A stretch of DNA of 64,000 nt from Mucor racemosus (Eukaryota > Mucoromycota > Mucoromycetes > Mucorales > Mucoraceae), in contig JAPEHQ010000001.1 of NCBI GenBank assembly GCA_027405735.1, forward strand, positions 4,092,001 through 4,156,000, given 5' to 3'. The position numbers and the translations under genes are program-made. How positions within the stretch are numbered: the stretch's first letter is position 1; the number at the start of each line of letters is the position of its first letter. Of this stretch, positions 11,338-22,337 are shown in pieces. The notes under the pieces were generated by a model. That model worked only from the letters and a program-made list of their open reading frames with translations, did no database searches and was not told the origin of the DNA.

Positions 11338-12067
11338 GTAAGAATAAGACTCAATGTAAATTATCTCTAACGCAATAATTATAAAGTAAGACTATATTAT
11401 CATCATATAAACTACCACACAATATTAACATATATAATGATTTACAGCAATAAGCTTGAATCAAGTGGGTACAGCATTGTAAATTCTTGAAAAAGTTCAC
11501 AAGTATAATAAAATATCTTATTTTTAAGACTTACAAGGCTTATAAGCGGAATATTAATTTCAAAAATTATTCTTGTCCAGATCATCAATTTTGACATTTT
11601 TTAATTTTTTTTTTCTGGTTTTGCAAATTTAGAGCTAATTATACTACCAATTATAAAAACAAAAAATATACACATATACAGAATTTAGCGCTCTATTTGC
11701 TCAATAAAAAATAATGAACATTTTTACTGCAAAATATTACATGAAAATCCTTTAATCAAAAATCCGTTTTTGGGCCAAAAATGCTAAATTTCATTACTTA
11801 ACATTTACTATTAAATTTTTATAAAATGTATATCAGTCATGGCTACAATTTTCTCTCACAATGTAGTATATTTAAACGTTGATTTTGGTATCAAAATTTG
11901 ATTTTTCTGTTTTTTGATCAAAATCATGAGTGTTGGTAAGGATAAAATGAGTTCCCGAAAATGTCCGCTACAAAAACTGAATTTTCAGACCGTACGTGGT
12001 TAAATATAAGAAAAGTAAAAAAAAAAAAACGCATTTTTATTTAAAATTTGGATATATCATAGTATAA
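11338..12067 (+). mobile_element. Repeat R2 copy 2, part 3' of the dynein fragment
   Basis: Collinear with 45000-45600 and, inverted, with 5470-6190. It contains the shared blocks TACAAGGCTTATAAGCGGAA, CTCTCACAATGTAGTATATT and CAGACCGTACGTGGTTAAAT. No protein is encoded. It runs straight into the motif array at 12068. Confidence 0.7.
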
Positions 12068-12625
12068 GAGGGCTAGCAGTTCAATCTTGCTACACTCAAT
12101 TACGGGGTCGTCCTGTGGGCTGTTTTTTTAGTTTAAAATTTGTAATATATAATAGCTTTTTAATCTCGCTACGCTTGTTTTTTGCAATCTTTTCTATAGT
12201 AGAAGTATTATATTCATATAAAACCGTTTGATGTCGCTATACTCTTACACTTTATCTGTAATTAATGTGTTTTATATATTAGATGTTTTGTCTCGCTACC
12301 CTCGTCTCTGTAATTTATTTTATGCCAAATACTTCATATTAATAGTCTTTTGACCTCGCTGCGCTCGTTTTTTGCAATGTGTACTATGCTTAAGTATTAC
12401 AAATAGCCGCTTAATCTCGCTATACTCGATTACGGCAAAGAAACTGCCCTGTGAGCTCTTTTTTTTTTCGGTACTTTCTTGATTAATTAACGAATCATAT
12501 ATGATAGATGTATAATATCGCTATACTCGATGATGGCATCGCCCTGTGGGCTCGCTTTTGCAATTTTTTTAATGAATGTATTATATGACTGCCAGCTCTA
12601 TCCCGCTAATCCCGATTACTGTATC
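12068..12625. repeat. Degenerate array of a CTCGCTA(C/T)(G/A)CTCG motif
   Basis: A motif close to AATCTCGCTACGCTCG, often followed by ATTACGGC and by GCCCTGTGGGCTCGCTTTT, recurs about eight times at 40-100 bp spacing. Cores sit near 12090, 12165, 12230, 12290, 12355, 12415, 12520 and 12600. Single copies occur at 5400-5460 (inverted), 10838-10900 and 45605-45660. The motif is far more GC-rich than its surroundings. Function unknown. Confidence 0.6.
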
Positions 12626-12972
12626 TCTAGTCGAAGAATGTATGTTTTTATGGTGTTGATTTAATGTAACAGATATCAATGAATTTTATGAACAATCTTT
12701 TTTCAATGAAAATTCTGACCCTTTTGTAGTATATTATAAGGTGTAGTTTCGTATAATTTTTGTTATCACTTTTAAGCAAAACTTTGGTTTACAAGAAAAA
12801 TCAGTTTGAAAGGACTTCTTCAATTGAGTTTTTACAAATTACTTGAATGCTTTAGCGTCCAATGTGGCTGCAACATGTTTTAAATGATTAATTTTTTAAT
12901 TCTACTAGCTATTTAAGCATTAATATGTTACATTAGGTAATACGTTTATTTATGAAAGGGCTCAAGTTTGAG

Positions 12973-14781
12973 TCAAGATCTTTCTCTTCGGTTAACAGGG
13001 TTCATAGCTATATTGCTAACATATTCTTCTTCTTCCTCATGGTCATCTTCATCGTCAGGCACTTGCATATATGGGTTATCTGGATATGGTCTGAATTTAT
13101 ATCCGATAAAGATGTAAAAAAGAAATGTAGCCACTTCATTGACAGCCTCACCAGCCCAAGTAACGTATTGAAAAGGCAATGAAGCCTGAAACAATTGTAC
13201 TACAATTCGTGTAATATAGATGTAGACTAATGTCACGACGTAAAATGATGACCACAGTTTATATTTGTTCAAGATGTCTTGCTCTATTAAATGTTGAGAT
13301 TAATGAATCAGTCTAGAAACTGAACCAGAGTTTAATAAATACCTTTGCCATCGACTGATGTTGCTGAGGCCAAGTGCTTTCTTGTTTGTAAAATAGTCCA
13401 TAAAATAATACCACAACTGATCAGATCAATCAATGGTAGCATCATATTCTGATTAATTAAATTTAGTAATTCATACAAAATTTCAGAAACAACAAATTAC
13501 CCAAAACGACCAATCTGCTGAGCCGATAGCTGATTCAGTGCCTATGGCTGATGCAACATTTGCCAATACTTGTAAAGGTATAATAATTGAAATAATCTTT
13601 TTGTCTCTAGATGATAAGAATGGCTTGATAAACATCCATCCTGATGCCAAGAGAACTAATAATAAATATTAGTTTTTTTTTTTTTGTCATTTTTTTTTCT
13701 GTGAACCCTTTGTTTACCAATAATCAACAGACTCAAAATTCCTTTTATACTACGTGATACAATCAACATTTTTTGCCATGAAAACATGAAAATATATATT
13801 ACGTACCAGGCAAATATATAATATCCAATTTTCCAACCTTCTGAAAGTAATCCTAAACGCATGTAATGAAATTTTGTCTATATAGATATCATTGTTAGTA
13901 TGAATGAGCAAAATGCGCTTTTGAGTGCGTAACCTACTGATTGTAGTGCCTTATTGATCACAATGAATAATAATAGTACAAGCATAAGCCAATGTGCTCT
14001 AAACACTCTTTTATCCTTTTTAAATATTAATAAGCTACACCAATATGCAGCAGCTAATAAATACGCAAGTGATGAAAATGCATAAACATATGGTAATGGA
14101 ATATCGCCGGCAGAAAGGTAATTTCCATTGGGATTTACTTCAATCACTGACAACTAAATAATGTCGAATTGCAAGTAAGTAGTTTGCTTAAATATACATT
14201 ATTTCTTTTTACCTTGAAAGAAATGGCAGATTCTTTACAACTGATATATAAAACTTGCCACAAGCCCTCTTCTCCTTCTTTTATTTCGAAAGTTTTGGTC
14301 CATCTATATTACAATAAATCAATGAAAATTTGCTTTTATGAATAAACTCCCGGGATAAACATTACTTTATAGATGTCAATTCATTCGGTAAAATCTCTAC
14401 AATACTAGCGCCATCATTTACTTCGTCTTTGATAAAACTGTTATTCAAAAAGCATTCACTGTAATGTATAGGGGAATAATCGATATCGTAATCATCCTCT
14501 AATATCCAACCTTTTCGTATATAAAATGCGGCTATACCTTCCTCTTTTTTTTCCCACTGTCATTGATATGAGTAGTGTAGTATATATATATTTATATTTA
14601 TACGGTTATTTACCTTGAGTTCGTCTAGCGTAAGAGTCAATTGACCTCCTTTTAAAAATCCAAACTCTGCTACTTCAATAACCGTGCGATCGTCATTTTT
14701 GATAACAAGTTGTGGTGTAGCATAAACCAAAATCAAATATAATATTATCAGATATATAGACTTTTTCAAGACTGATAACAT
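12973..14781 (-). CDS. GPR107/GOST-type seven-transmembrane protein
   Basis: Nine exons (14781-14614, 14556-14366, 14303-14213, 14153-13938, 13877-13807, 13749-13718, 13655-13501, 13448-13343, 13283-12973) join in frame to 446 residues. A signal peptide (about 1-20) precedes a luminal beta-rich domain of about 130 residues. From residue 151 comes the lung-seven-transmembrane signature NYLSAGDIPLPYVYAFSSLA, followed by FRAHWLM, SEGWKIGYYIF and IIPLQVLANVASAIG. The tail is acidic (DDEDDHEEEEE). GOST proteins sit in the Golgi and endosomes and are linked to membrane-protein trafficking and recycling. The start at 14781 gives the signal peptide; an upstream ATG at 14886 would only add UTR-like residues. 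Exon 6 is 32 nt. The ninth exon ends before repeat DNA. Confidence 0.93.
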
Positions 14782-14897
14782 TATTTTATGCAACTTGGAA
14801 TGAAAATAAAAGAACGAAATCAACCTAGTAATGCCAAGCAAGCAAGGGAAACGCAGGAAGGATTGATGATGATTGTCGCTTTTCAAGCTCAGAGAAA

Positions 14898-14915
14898 AGG
14901 GTTAGGGTTAGGGTT
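14898..14915 (-). promoter_or_regulatory. Interstitial telomere-type repeat (telo-box) upstream of the GPR107-like gene
   Basis: The plus strand reads AGGGTTAGGGTTAGGGTT, three telomere-type units, 117-134 bp upstream of the GPR107-like start codon and about 145 bp past the stop of the next gene. Short TTAGGG runs in promoters are bound by Tbf1-like factors in fungi (known); a regulatory role here is inference. Genes continue on both sides, so it is not a chromosome end. Confidence 0.5.
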
Positions 14916-15058
14916 TGATTTTGTTTTCTGGTAAAACACATTTTAGTGTAAATTTTGGGCTTAGATTTATATGATAAATATGGATTAAAATAATACATGG
15001 ATATATTTATTTATAATAGGGAAAAAAGAGGGAGAAATATAAAGAATATACAGGTTAA

Positions 15059-16079
15059 TTAAAAGTGGTTTTGATTATAAGAAGGCTCAGGATGAGGCAT
15101 GTGTTGTGGTGTAGGCATTGGAGAAAATGTTTGATGTTGATGAGGATCAGCAGCATATTGTCCAACAGGCTGATCAAATCCTGGTGTATACGATGTTCTA
15201 TTTTGATTATAAACATCATAGTGCTCGCTCATAGGATCAACAAATGGAGATTGATGATGATGAGGTAGTTGTTGTTGTTGCTTATGACTATCAGAGAATG
15301 GATCATCATCTTCATCATAGATTCTACCACTAGCAGCAGCATAACCACCAACAGCTCCACCGCCACCATGACCATATTCTTCATCTTGCTGTTGTTGTTC
15401 CTCCAATTTGCTTTGTTTATTTAAACGATGCTCATTCAATCTTTGTTGAATTAAACTCTTTTCCTTCCAGAAATTAACGCCGGTAATTGCTAATGTTACT
15501 AACCATAAAATACAAGTGATCCAAGCAAATCCAGCAGTTACTTTAGCTAAATTACACTAAAAATAAATTAACTGTTAATAACAAATCAAATCACTTGTAG
15601 TTCACTTTTTTTTTTTTACATACCTGTGTTGACCATGCACTTGTATAATCATCTCCATATGTTTCAGTTAAATCAGCATCTAATGCACAATTGCTTGCAT
15701 TGTTTGAATGAACCGTAATAGCGATACCAGCGGTTGCCCATAAAAAGGTATGAAAACTACAAAAGATCAAGTTTGTTCTATTCTTTAAACAGAATTTGCC
15801 AAGACGCTTGAATTTATTGTGTTTCTCGTACATCCAGGGAAAGTAAACCAATAAGAATGGCATTGGTAAACTCACCAATGCTACGAATAATGTATAATTT
15901 GGACCTGCAACACCAGCACCAAGATAGCGCGCCTCTGTGGCAATGAGTGGTGCTACTACACACACAGTCAAAACATTACATGCACCAGTAATTAAATGGA
16001 TGATTTTCTTTGCAAGTTCAAGCTTGTCTGTTGCTTGTTCTGATAGATCAACAGGAACATCTAATTTATATCCTGCCAT
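15059..16079 (-). CDS. MARVEL-like four-transmembrane protein with Gln/His-rich tail
   Basis: Two exons (16079-15624 and 15556-15059) give 317 residues. Four hydrophobic segments (near 26-48, 62-84, 95-117 and 153-177) follow a short cytosolic start, with a Cys-containing loop between the third and fourth. This is the layout of MARVEL-domain proteins of the fungal cell cortex or vesicles. The C-terminal 125 residues are hydrophilic, rich in Gln, His and Pro, and hold DPF-type motifs (DDDPFSDS, SPFVDP) that can bind clathrin-adaptor ears in other proteins. The family call is by topology and composition, so it is moderate. It is divergent from the TM9SF gene, with 200 bp between the start codons. 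Confidence 0.8.
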
Positions 16080-16279
16080 TGTGATTTTTAATTGAAAGAT
16101 ACAAGTGAAAAAGAGAAAGAAGGAAAAGAGAAAATTTTATAATGGGCTTGGCTTTTTATATGTTTTAGTTGTAGTTACACATTGGATTTTCTCAGCCTCT
16201 CTTTCTTTCAAATATGGAAGAATGATGTCTTGTTGAACTATAAACTATTTTGTAGATTACAATAATATAATTTATTCAA
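16080..16279. promoter_or_regulatory. Bidirectional promoter region
   Basis: 200 bp separate the divergent start codons of the MARVEL-like gene (minus) and the TM9SF gene (plus). Pyrimidine tracts lie before each start on its own strand. No specific operator was recognised. Confidence 0.5.
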
Positions 16280-18549
16280 ATGGCGATTAGCTTTTCTTTT
16301 TCCTTTTCAACAAAAATCGCCATGACAACCAAAATAGTTGCTATTTTATTACTAGTTTATTGTCACTTGGCCTTGACGTTTAAACAAGGTGATTCTATAC
16401 CTATCTATTATAATAAAGTTTTTTCATTACAGAATCAACTGTCATATAGCTATCAATCACTTGATTTTGTTTGCCCAACAACTTTTACTAGAAAAAAGAG
16501 TTTATTGGTGTTTGATCAAGATTTTAGAGGTGATAGACTCGTTCAAAGTAATTACAAGGTAGATTTTCTCGGTGTAAATCCATGTAAAATTTACTGATTA
16601 TTATAATTAGGTTAATTTCCTCGAAAACCAAGACTGTAAATTACTTTGTAAACAAGCTTGGAGCGTTGAAGATGCTATTCAAGTTGAAGAATTGATATCA
16701 AAAGATTACATTGTAGAATGGTTTGTACTGAGAATATATAACCTAACCAAGCAGCTAATCTCTTGAGATAATTTTGTAGGGAATTAGATGGGTTGCCAGG
16801 AGCAACTGTCTCATATACAAACGAAGCCCCTGAGCATAATTATCGAATTGGATTTCCTTTGGGTTTCAAAAAAGTAAATTAAACCATGGTTTGCCAAGAA
16901 TCTAAAAAAACTCAACCACCTCTTTTTATATAGGGCGATAGTACGTATATCAACAATCATGTTATCTTTCAAATATTATACACGGCAGATAAAAATCAAT
17001 TTGGACAGTATGATATAGTAGGATTTGAAGTCTATCCAGATTCGTAAGTTTTGATTAATAATTTTACTCTTTAAAAATCCCCTAACGATTTAGCATGTGT
17101 GATAGAATTGCTGAGGGTGAATGCACAAAAAAGAATGTAGAATACGAATATCAGCAAGTTACTGGTAGAAGAACTCAAGTATCATTCTCATATTCAGTTC
17201 AATGGAAACAAGTAAAGGAAAATACTCGTTGGGATGCATTCTTGATGAAACCCGACCCTGATAGAAATTATTCTGCCTTGTTAAATGGTGTTATTGTTGT
17301 ATTGATTTTATTTGCTATTATTGCAATTATATTATTAAAGACAATTTATAAGGATAATAGCAATAATGGTGACGATAAAGATTTCAAGATTTACGATGAC
17401 GCTGATGATTTTGTTGGTTGGAAATTGATTAATCGAGATGTGTTTAGAAGACCTATTTATGGAGGATTATTAACCCCAATAATGGGATCAGGAATTCAGT
17501 TACTGATTGTTTCAGTTGGATTAATTGGTAAATTTGCTTGCAATGTATATTTATATATGTAAACTAAAGTATATAATAGCTTGCTTACAATTCGGTTGGT
17601 ATCATCCTGCTCAACCTGGTTCTTTAACTCGTTGGTTTACATTCTTATTCTTATTGGGAAGTATGCCAGCTGGTTATTGTAGCGCTAGATTGTACAAAGT
17701 ATTCCGTGGTAAATCTTGGGTTTTGAATAGTATTCTTGTGAGTTTTATGCAATAAGAAAATTTTACATTATAAACATATTCACCTATTTTATATAGACTG
17801 CATTTGTTGTACCAAGCGTCTTTGTCATTATTGAATTTGGTGCAAGCATGATAAATTGGTTTCAACAATCATCACTTGCTATTTCTTTCTCTGGATGGGC
17901 TAGCTTAGTCTCTATTTGGTTATTTATTTTGACACCTTTGACATTTGTCGGTGCTTATTTTGGTGAAAAAGCAGAACGCATTGAACATCCATCTCGTACA
18001 ACACAAATACCTCGTATGATCCCTAAAAAACGTTGGTATCAATTGGATTTTATTCGCATTCTTTTAGGTGGAATTGTACCATTTGCAGTTGTATTTTTAA
18101 ATTGGCACGAGCTATTGAACTCAATTACAAAAGGAGAATACATCTTGTCAATCAATTATACCATTTGGGTGTCTATTTTATTATTAATCGCTACTGCAGA
18201 AATGACCATTGTTTTCATCTTTTTACAACTTTGCAATGAGAATTATCACTGGTGGTGGCAATCAATGATGATTGGTGGTTCACCTGCTCTTTACATGTTT
18301 GCTTATGGTATTTTCTATTATTTACAGAAATCCAACATTCAAGGCGTCGTTGGGGGGACAATTTATGTTGTCAATTTATTGATTGGATGTGGTTTGATTG
18401 GTTTGTGTACAGGTACACTTGGGTTTGCAAGTTCATATATCATTATTAGAAGAATTTATAGTACTGTAAAGGTAAATCTTTAAAAAATCAAGATTATCAA
18501 TCCATCAGTTTTTGCTTATCTTTTTCTTTTTTAAACTTAGGTCGATTAA
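16280..18549 (+). CDS. Transmembrane 9 superfamily protein (nonaspanin, EMP70 family)
   Basis: Eight exons (16280-16558, 16611-16720, 16780-16873, 16934-17043, 17094-17527, 17580-17737, 17797-18471, 18541-18549) give 622 residues, usual for the family. An N-terminal signal sequence is followed by the luminal domain (KQGDSIPIYYNK, ENQDCKLLC, ELDGLPGA) and nine membrane segments starting near residue 225 (LLNGVIVVLILFAIIAIILL). Later signatures are HPAQPGSLTRW, GSMPAGYCSARLYK and FGEKAE. Nonaspanins act in Golgi/endosome sorting and adhesion. The last exon encodes only Val-Asp-stop, restoring the conserved C-terminal KVD, a KxD COPI/Golgi-retention motif. Reading through that intron would end in KVNL instead. 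The start could also be the Met at residue 15. Confidence 0.95.
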
Positions 18550-18723
18550 ATTATTGGCCTAGTTTCCTGTTGGGATTGATTATCATTTTAAGCATTTTTA
18601 ATAAATCGTTCCTTAGCCGTGGCTTATTGCATATTTAAGTATTGGTTTAGTTTTTCCCCTTTAATCTCTGTATCTTTCCCTCTTCTCCTTGCTTTCTTTT
18701 CTTTTTTCTTTTCGTATATTATC

Positions 18724-19546
18724 ATGGATTTACCAACACCAATCAACTCGCCTCATCATTCATCTATTCATACCATGTCTTTACCAAAAATTCCATCATT
18801 TGGTAACTTGGAAAAACAGCAACAATTTCCATCTACGCCTTTACCGAAAAAAACATCATATAAACAACCACCAATGTTTCTAGTAATTCAACGTATCCTT
18901 AAAGATTTAGATGGCCGTGATAAGTCAATGAAAATTATTCAATATATCATCAAGATCTTGGTGTATCACAAATACCACCGAAGCGCACATTTAAAACAAT
19001 TGACAAGTTTGGCAACTCAATTTTCTGTTACTAGACAAGTATTATGTCTAGGAAATGCAAGCGAAGATGTTAAGCAACTCCTAGCAACCAAAAAAGATTT
19101 ATGCAAGCAATTACTGCTGATAAATAGCATATCAAATGCATTAGCAGATGACATTTATTGTTTATATCGAATTGGTGTATTGCCACAAAAGGCTTGCGGC
19201 CATTATTCTGAAATTATATCCGCACACTGTTGGTTTGCAAGTATCATTGTTGGGTTAAAAAAGAATTTTGAAAATATGTGTAGAATAGAAGTTTATGGTA
19301 CACGACAAGAATTGAAATTGGCACAAATTACCTTGTACAAGTCAATAGCAGATTTATTATTTTGTGGTAAAAAAAAAAAAAAAAGATGCAAATGTGTATG
19401 AATGATTTCCATATAATTTATTTACAATGCTATATATAGGATGTGATGTGTTTCACCCTTCTTTCAGTAAAGGTCTTCAGGCATGGTCAGGTTTTATTAG
19501 TGGTCTACTAGCTGGTTATAAAGTGTATAAAAAAGTACAACAATAA
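18724..19546 (+). CDS. PEX11-family peroxisomal membrane protein
   Basis: Two exons (18724-19366 and 19440-19546) give 249 residues. After a Pro/Ser-rich N-terminal 50 residues comes the PEX11 hallmark DGRDKSMKIIQYIIKILVY at 64-82. An amphipathic middle follows, and a C-terminal stretch LQAWSGFISGLLAGYKVYKK that fits the membrane/helix-packing end of the PEX11C/GIM5 type. PEX11 proteins elongate and divide peroxisomes. The ATG at 18724 is chosen; the open frame upstream has no ATG. The intron begins GTA followed by a long A run. Its stop lies 12 bp from the stop of the convergent tetraspan gene. Confidence 0.88.
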
Positions 19547-19558
19547 AAAGCACTACAT

Positions 19559-20320
19559 TTAATGTCTTCTATTTGATGGCTGTTTTTGTTGCTGTTGAGG
19601 ATGTATCATTTCATTAAGGGGTAATTGACTTTGGCTTGATAAAATAGGTGCTGGTGATTTTAAACGTTCATGCATTTCGCTCTATTATAATAAAATCAGT
19701 ATAATTTTATTTGAGAGATATAACGCAAAATTCGCTTACCACAACATGGTTATTCATATTTCGAGGGTGTGGTAAATCTAGACCTTCAGCAGAGAAATCA
19801 TTCCAATTTCTCCAGTTGATAGTAATAGGGTTTGGTGGTGGAAAGTGAGATAGAAAGGACATGATGACATAAAGTAAACCTGTAGCTAATACCAAAGTAC
19901 CAACAACAATGTTAACGATGCCTGTATCAAGCACTAAACACCCAAAACTGTACACACGTCAGAAAATATCGATTAAAAAAAAAAAAAAAAACATTTTGCA
20001 CAACTTACAATATCATGACAAGGCCTCTTCCTCTATACACTGAAAGAAAATAAAAATATGTATAAGAAAATTGGAATTCTCTCATTTCATTTACTACTAA
20101 AAGAGCAGCTACCACACTTTATAATACATGGCTTTAGTATTTTATAATAAAATCCTTGAAACTGAAATACTTACATGCCATAAATCCCCATCACAATGTC
20201 AGCGAAATTTCCTTGAATACATTTAAAAATGACAGCAGTGATTATCAACAAATAAAATACGATATTGATACCATTTAAAGCTAAACAAACAATATGTTCA
20301 ACTTTGGATCTTGATATCAT
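19559..20320 (-). CDS. Small tetraspan membrane protein, TVP15/COPI-associated-like
   Basis: Four exons (20320-20175, 20032-20009, 19947-19740, 19681-19559) give 166 residues. Four hydrophobic segments run through NGINIVFYLLIITAVIFK, a short one after IGRGLVMIFFGCLVLD, and TGLLYVIMSFLSHFPPPNP. The IGRG..(I/F)FFG..LL.. and ..YVI..F....PPPN pattern resembles the fungal COPI-associated/TVP15 family of Golgi proteins, but the call is tentative. The tail is Gln-rich. Exon 2 is only 24 nt; its splice sites (AG at 20034-20033, GTAAGT after 20009) are needed to avoid stops. Confidence 0.72.
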
Positions 20321-20562
20321 TTTTGTAAAAATAGAAAATAAAAAAAAAAGTGATTTTTAATAGGAAAAAAAGATGATCAGTTTACATTTGGCTAAAGATA
20401 ATTTTGAATTATATGTATAAAAGGGATGTTATTGTCTTTCTAAATGTAGAATACTTGTAGTTGCACAAAATAATCAAAGCTTATTTGAATGCATTTTCTT
20501 GAAGGTTATGTCATTTTTCCTTTTCTGCATCTGCATAGTAATCTTGGTATATCATGTAAAAA

Positions 20563-20982
20563 CTAATTTGAATCTGTATCTTTTTGTAAATTGGCTAGTT
20601 CTTCTTCTTTTCTTTGCACATCTGCTTTGATCGATGCGATCAACTCGAGTTTTTCTTTGATTTTAATTTGTAATAATTGCTCAGTTGCTTCATCATCCAA
20701 AACTCCCTTTTCTTCTAATTCCTCGGTTAAAGACAATGTTGTTTCTACTTTTTGTTTCAAAGCTTCTAATTGGGTTTTTGATTGTTCTTCTTCTTCTTTT
20801 AATTTAGCTAATTCTTTGTCTACAGATTCGCCCTTGATTAATTTTTTGTCAACAGCGCGCAGTCTATCTTGCACCATTTCGTAATCACCGTTTAAGCCTT
20901 TAATCTCTTCTTGGACAAGTTCAAGCTGATCAACAAGGTCTTTTGATGAAGCGATGCTTTCAGGGGATGATTCAGCGCTCAT
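20563..20982 (-). CDS. Small acidic coiled-coil protein of unknown function
   Basis: An intronless frame of 139 residues from a true ATG. Almost the whole protein is heptad-like, charged helix (LVDQLELVQEEIKGLNGDY, ELAKLKEEEEQSKTQLEALK, KEEELANLQKD), with no Cys-rich or catalytic motif. Base composition and codon use look like the neighbouring genes. It could be a tether, a small adaptor or a centrosome/kinetochore-type component; nothing in the sequence decides. It is divergent from the four-TM gene at 21524. Confidence 0.75.
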   Translation of the reverse strand: MSAESSPESIASSKDLVDQLELVQEEIKGLNGDYEMVQDRLRAVDKKLIKGESVDKELAKLKEEEEQSKTQLEALKQKVETTLSLTEELEEKGVLDDEATEQLLQIKIKEKLELIASIKADVQRKEEELANLQKDTDSN

Positions 20983-21523
20983 CTTTCTATTGTTTTGTGA
21001 ATGAAGAAACAGAAAAAAAAAAAAAGAAAGAGTAAAACAAGACCTAATTCAAAGTTATCGCAGTCTTGAAGTTATCCGGGCTTCAAAAAGTGATTTGGCT
21101 AATGGGGAAAATGGTCAATTCAGGCACATACTTTCGATTAATTATTTCAATAAAATACACATTGTATTACTTCAGCAGTTCCATGTTTTATTAGAACAGT
21201 TACATTGCAGCTATAAACGAAATCTTTGTACAATCGAATCATTGTAGTGAAAATTAAAAAGCACTTTGCCACTCATCAGACAGCCTCAGTTATTAAATAT
21301 AAAATCCAAAGATACAAAATTCAAGTCAATGCTTTTGTGATACTCAATACTAGGATTTAACGTTGCTTTACACACTGTATGAGGCGCAGTCTGGTAATAC
21401 AATGGAAAATCATATGGATTAATTTCATTTCCTCAAATAATCTAATTAATGCTGACACCACTATAAAAAAGACGTTTCCAATTCGATTTTACAATTTTAG
21501 CCTCTTATTTTTCTTTTTAAATC
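20983..21523. promoter_or_regulatory. Divergent intergenic region
   Basis: 541 bp between the start codons of the coiled-coil gene (minus) and the four-TM gene (plus), expected to hold both promoters. Polypurine and A-rich tracts lie next to the coiled-coil start. No specific site was recognised. Confidence 0.4.
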
Positions 21524-22337
21524 ATGGCTAAGTTTATAAGAATTCATTACCTACCATGGCATAGTGCCATATTTGTTACAATTGCAAGCATAGGCTTTTT
21601 GTTTGGCTCTCTCGCAAGCCTTGTCTTATCTGCAAGTAAGAAATATAAAATTGAATTGTATATATAAAAGTATACTTAAATGATTCAATGATAAAGTGGC
21701 AATAAACGGCCTTTTGAGTCAAGAAAATTATCCTACTATTGTTATGGCCCAAGTAAATATACAATTTCATAATTACATCTAGATCCTTATTTATCAAATA
21801 TTTATTAGGAGGGAATCATACTTGCAATAGTAGTTGTTCCAATAGCCTTATCTTGTCTTTTGTGTTGTTGTAACAGCAAAAGTACTAGAGGCGAAACTAT
21901 ATTTATTGTTCAATTTCCATTACCTTATATGATCTTTGATCTATTTGCGTTTCTTTTCAGAGTTGGCACTACTGGATTTTACTTGAAAGATCGGTATGCT
22001 AGTTACTGTAAGTAAGATATGGACCTAAACGTTTATATTCTACATGTTTAATTTCTTTCTTTTACATTTACAAAATACAGACAGCGAGAGTAAACAGAAC
22101 GTATATTTACTGGAAAGTTGTGCAGTAATGATAATGGCGTTGCTTTGGATTCTTAGTTTCCCATTCGCATTTAGCTTCTATACACCATTGTTTAAAAGAA
22201 GAAATGATGTACCTTTAGCAGAAAAAATAAATTACAGCGCTAAACAGTATTCTCTTATCACATTTTTGGTTACTATAGAAGGTTGGACGGAAAAAATCGC
22301 TACAGATGAAGAAACCGGTGCCATACAAATGATCTGA
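21524..22337 (+). CDS. Unrecognised four-transmembrane protein
   Basis: Four exons (21524-21635, 21697-21752, 21809-22007, 22081-22337) give 207 residues. Hydrophobic segments lie near 13-37, 58-78 (ILAIVVVPIALSCLLCCC), 90-110 and 135-157. The second segment ends in a Cys cluster that could be acylated. The arrangement recalls SUR7/claudin-like or MARVEL-like small membrane proteins, but no family signature was found. The C-terminal 45 residues are soluble. No neighbour follows for 6 kb. Confidence 0.78.

Noticed and set aside
14898..14915. Chromosome end
   Set aside because: Only three units, with intact genes continuing on both sides.
18619..18723. Longer N-terminus for the PEX11-like protein
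   Set aside because: The upstream frame begins with GTG, is hydrophobic and pyrimidine-rich like a leader; the first ATG is at 18724.
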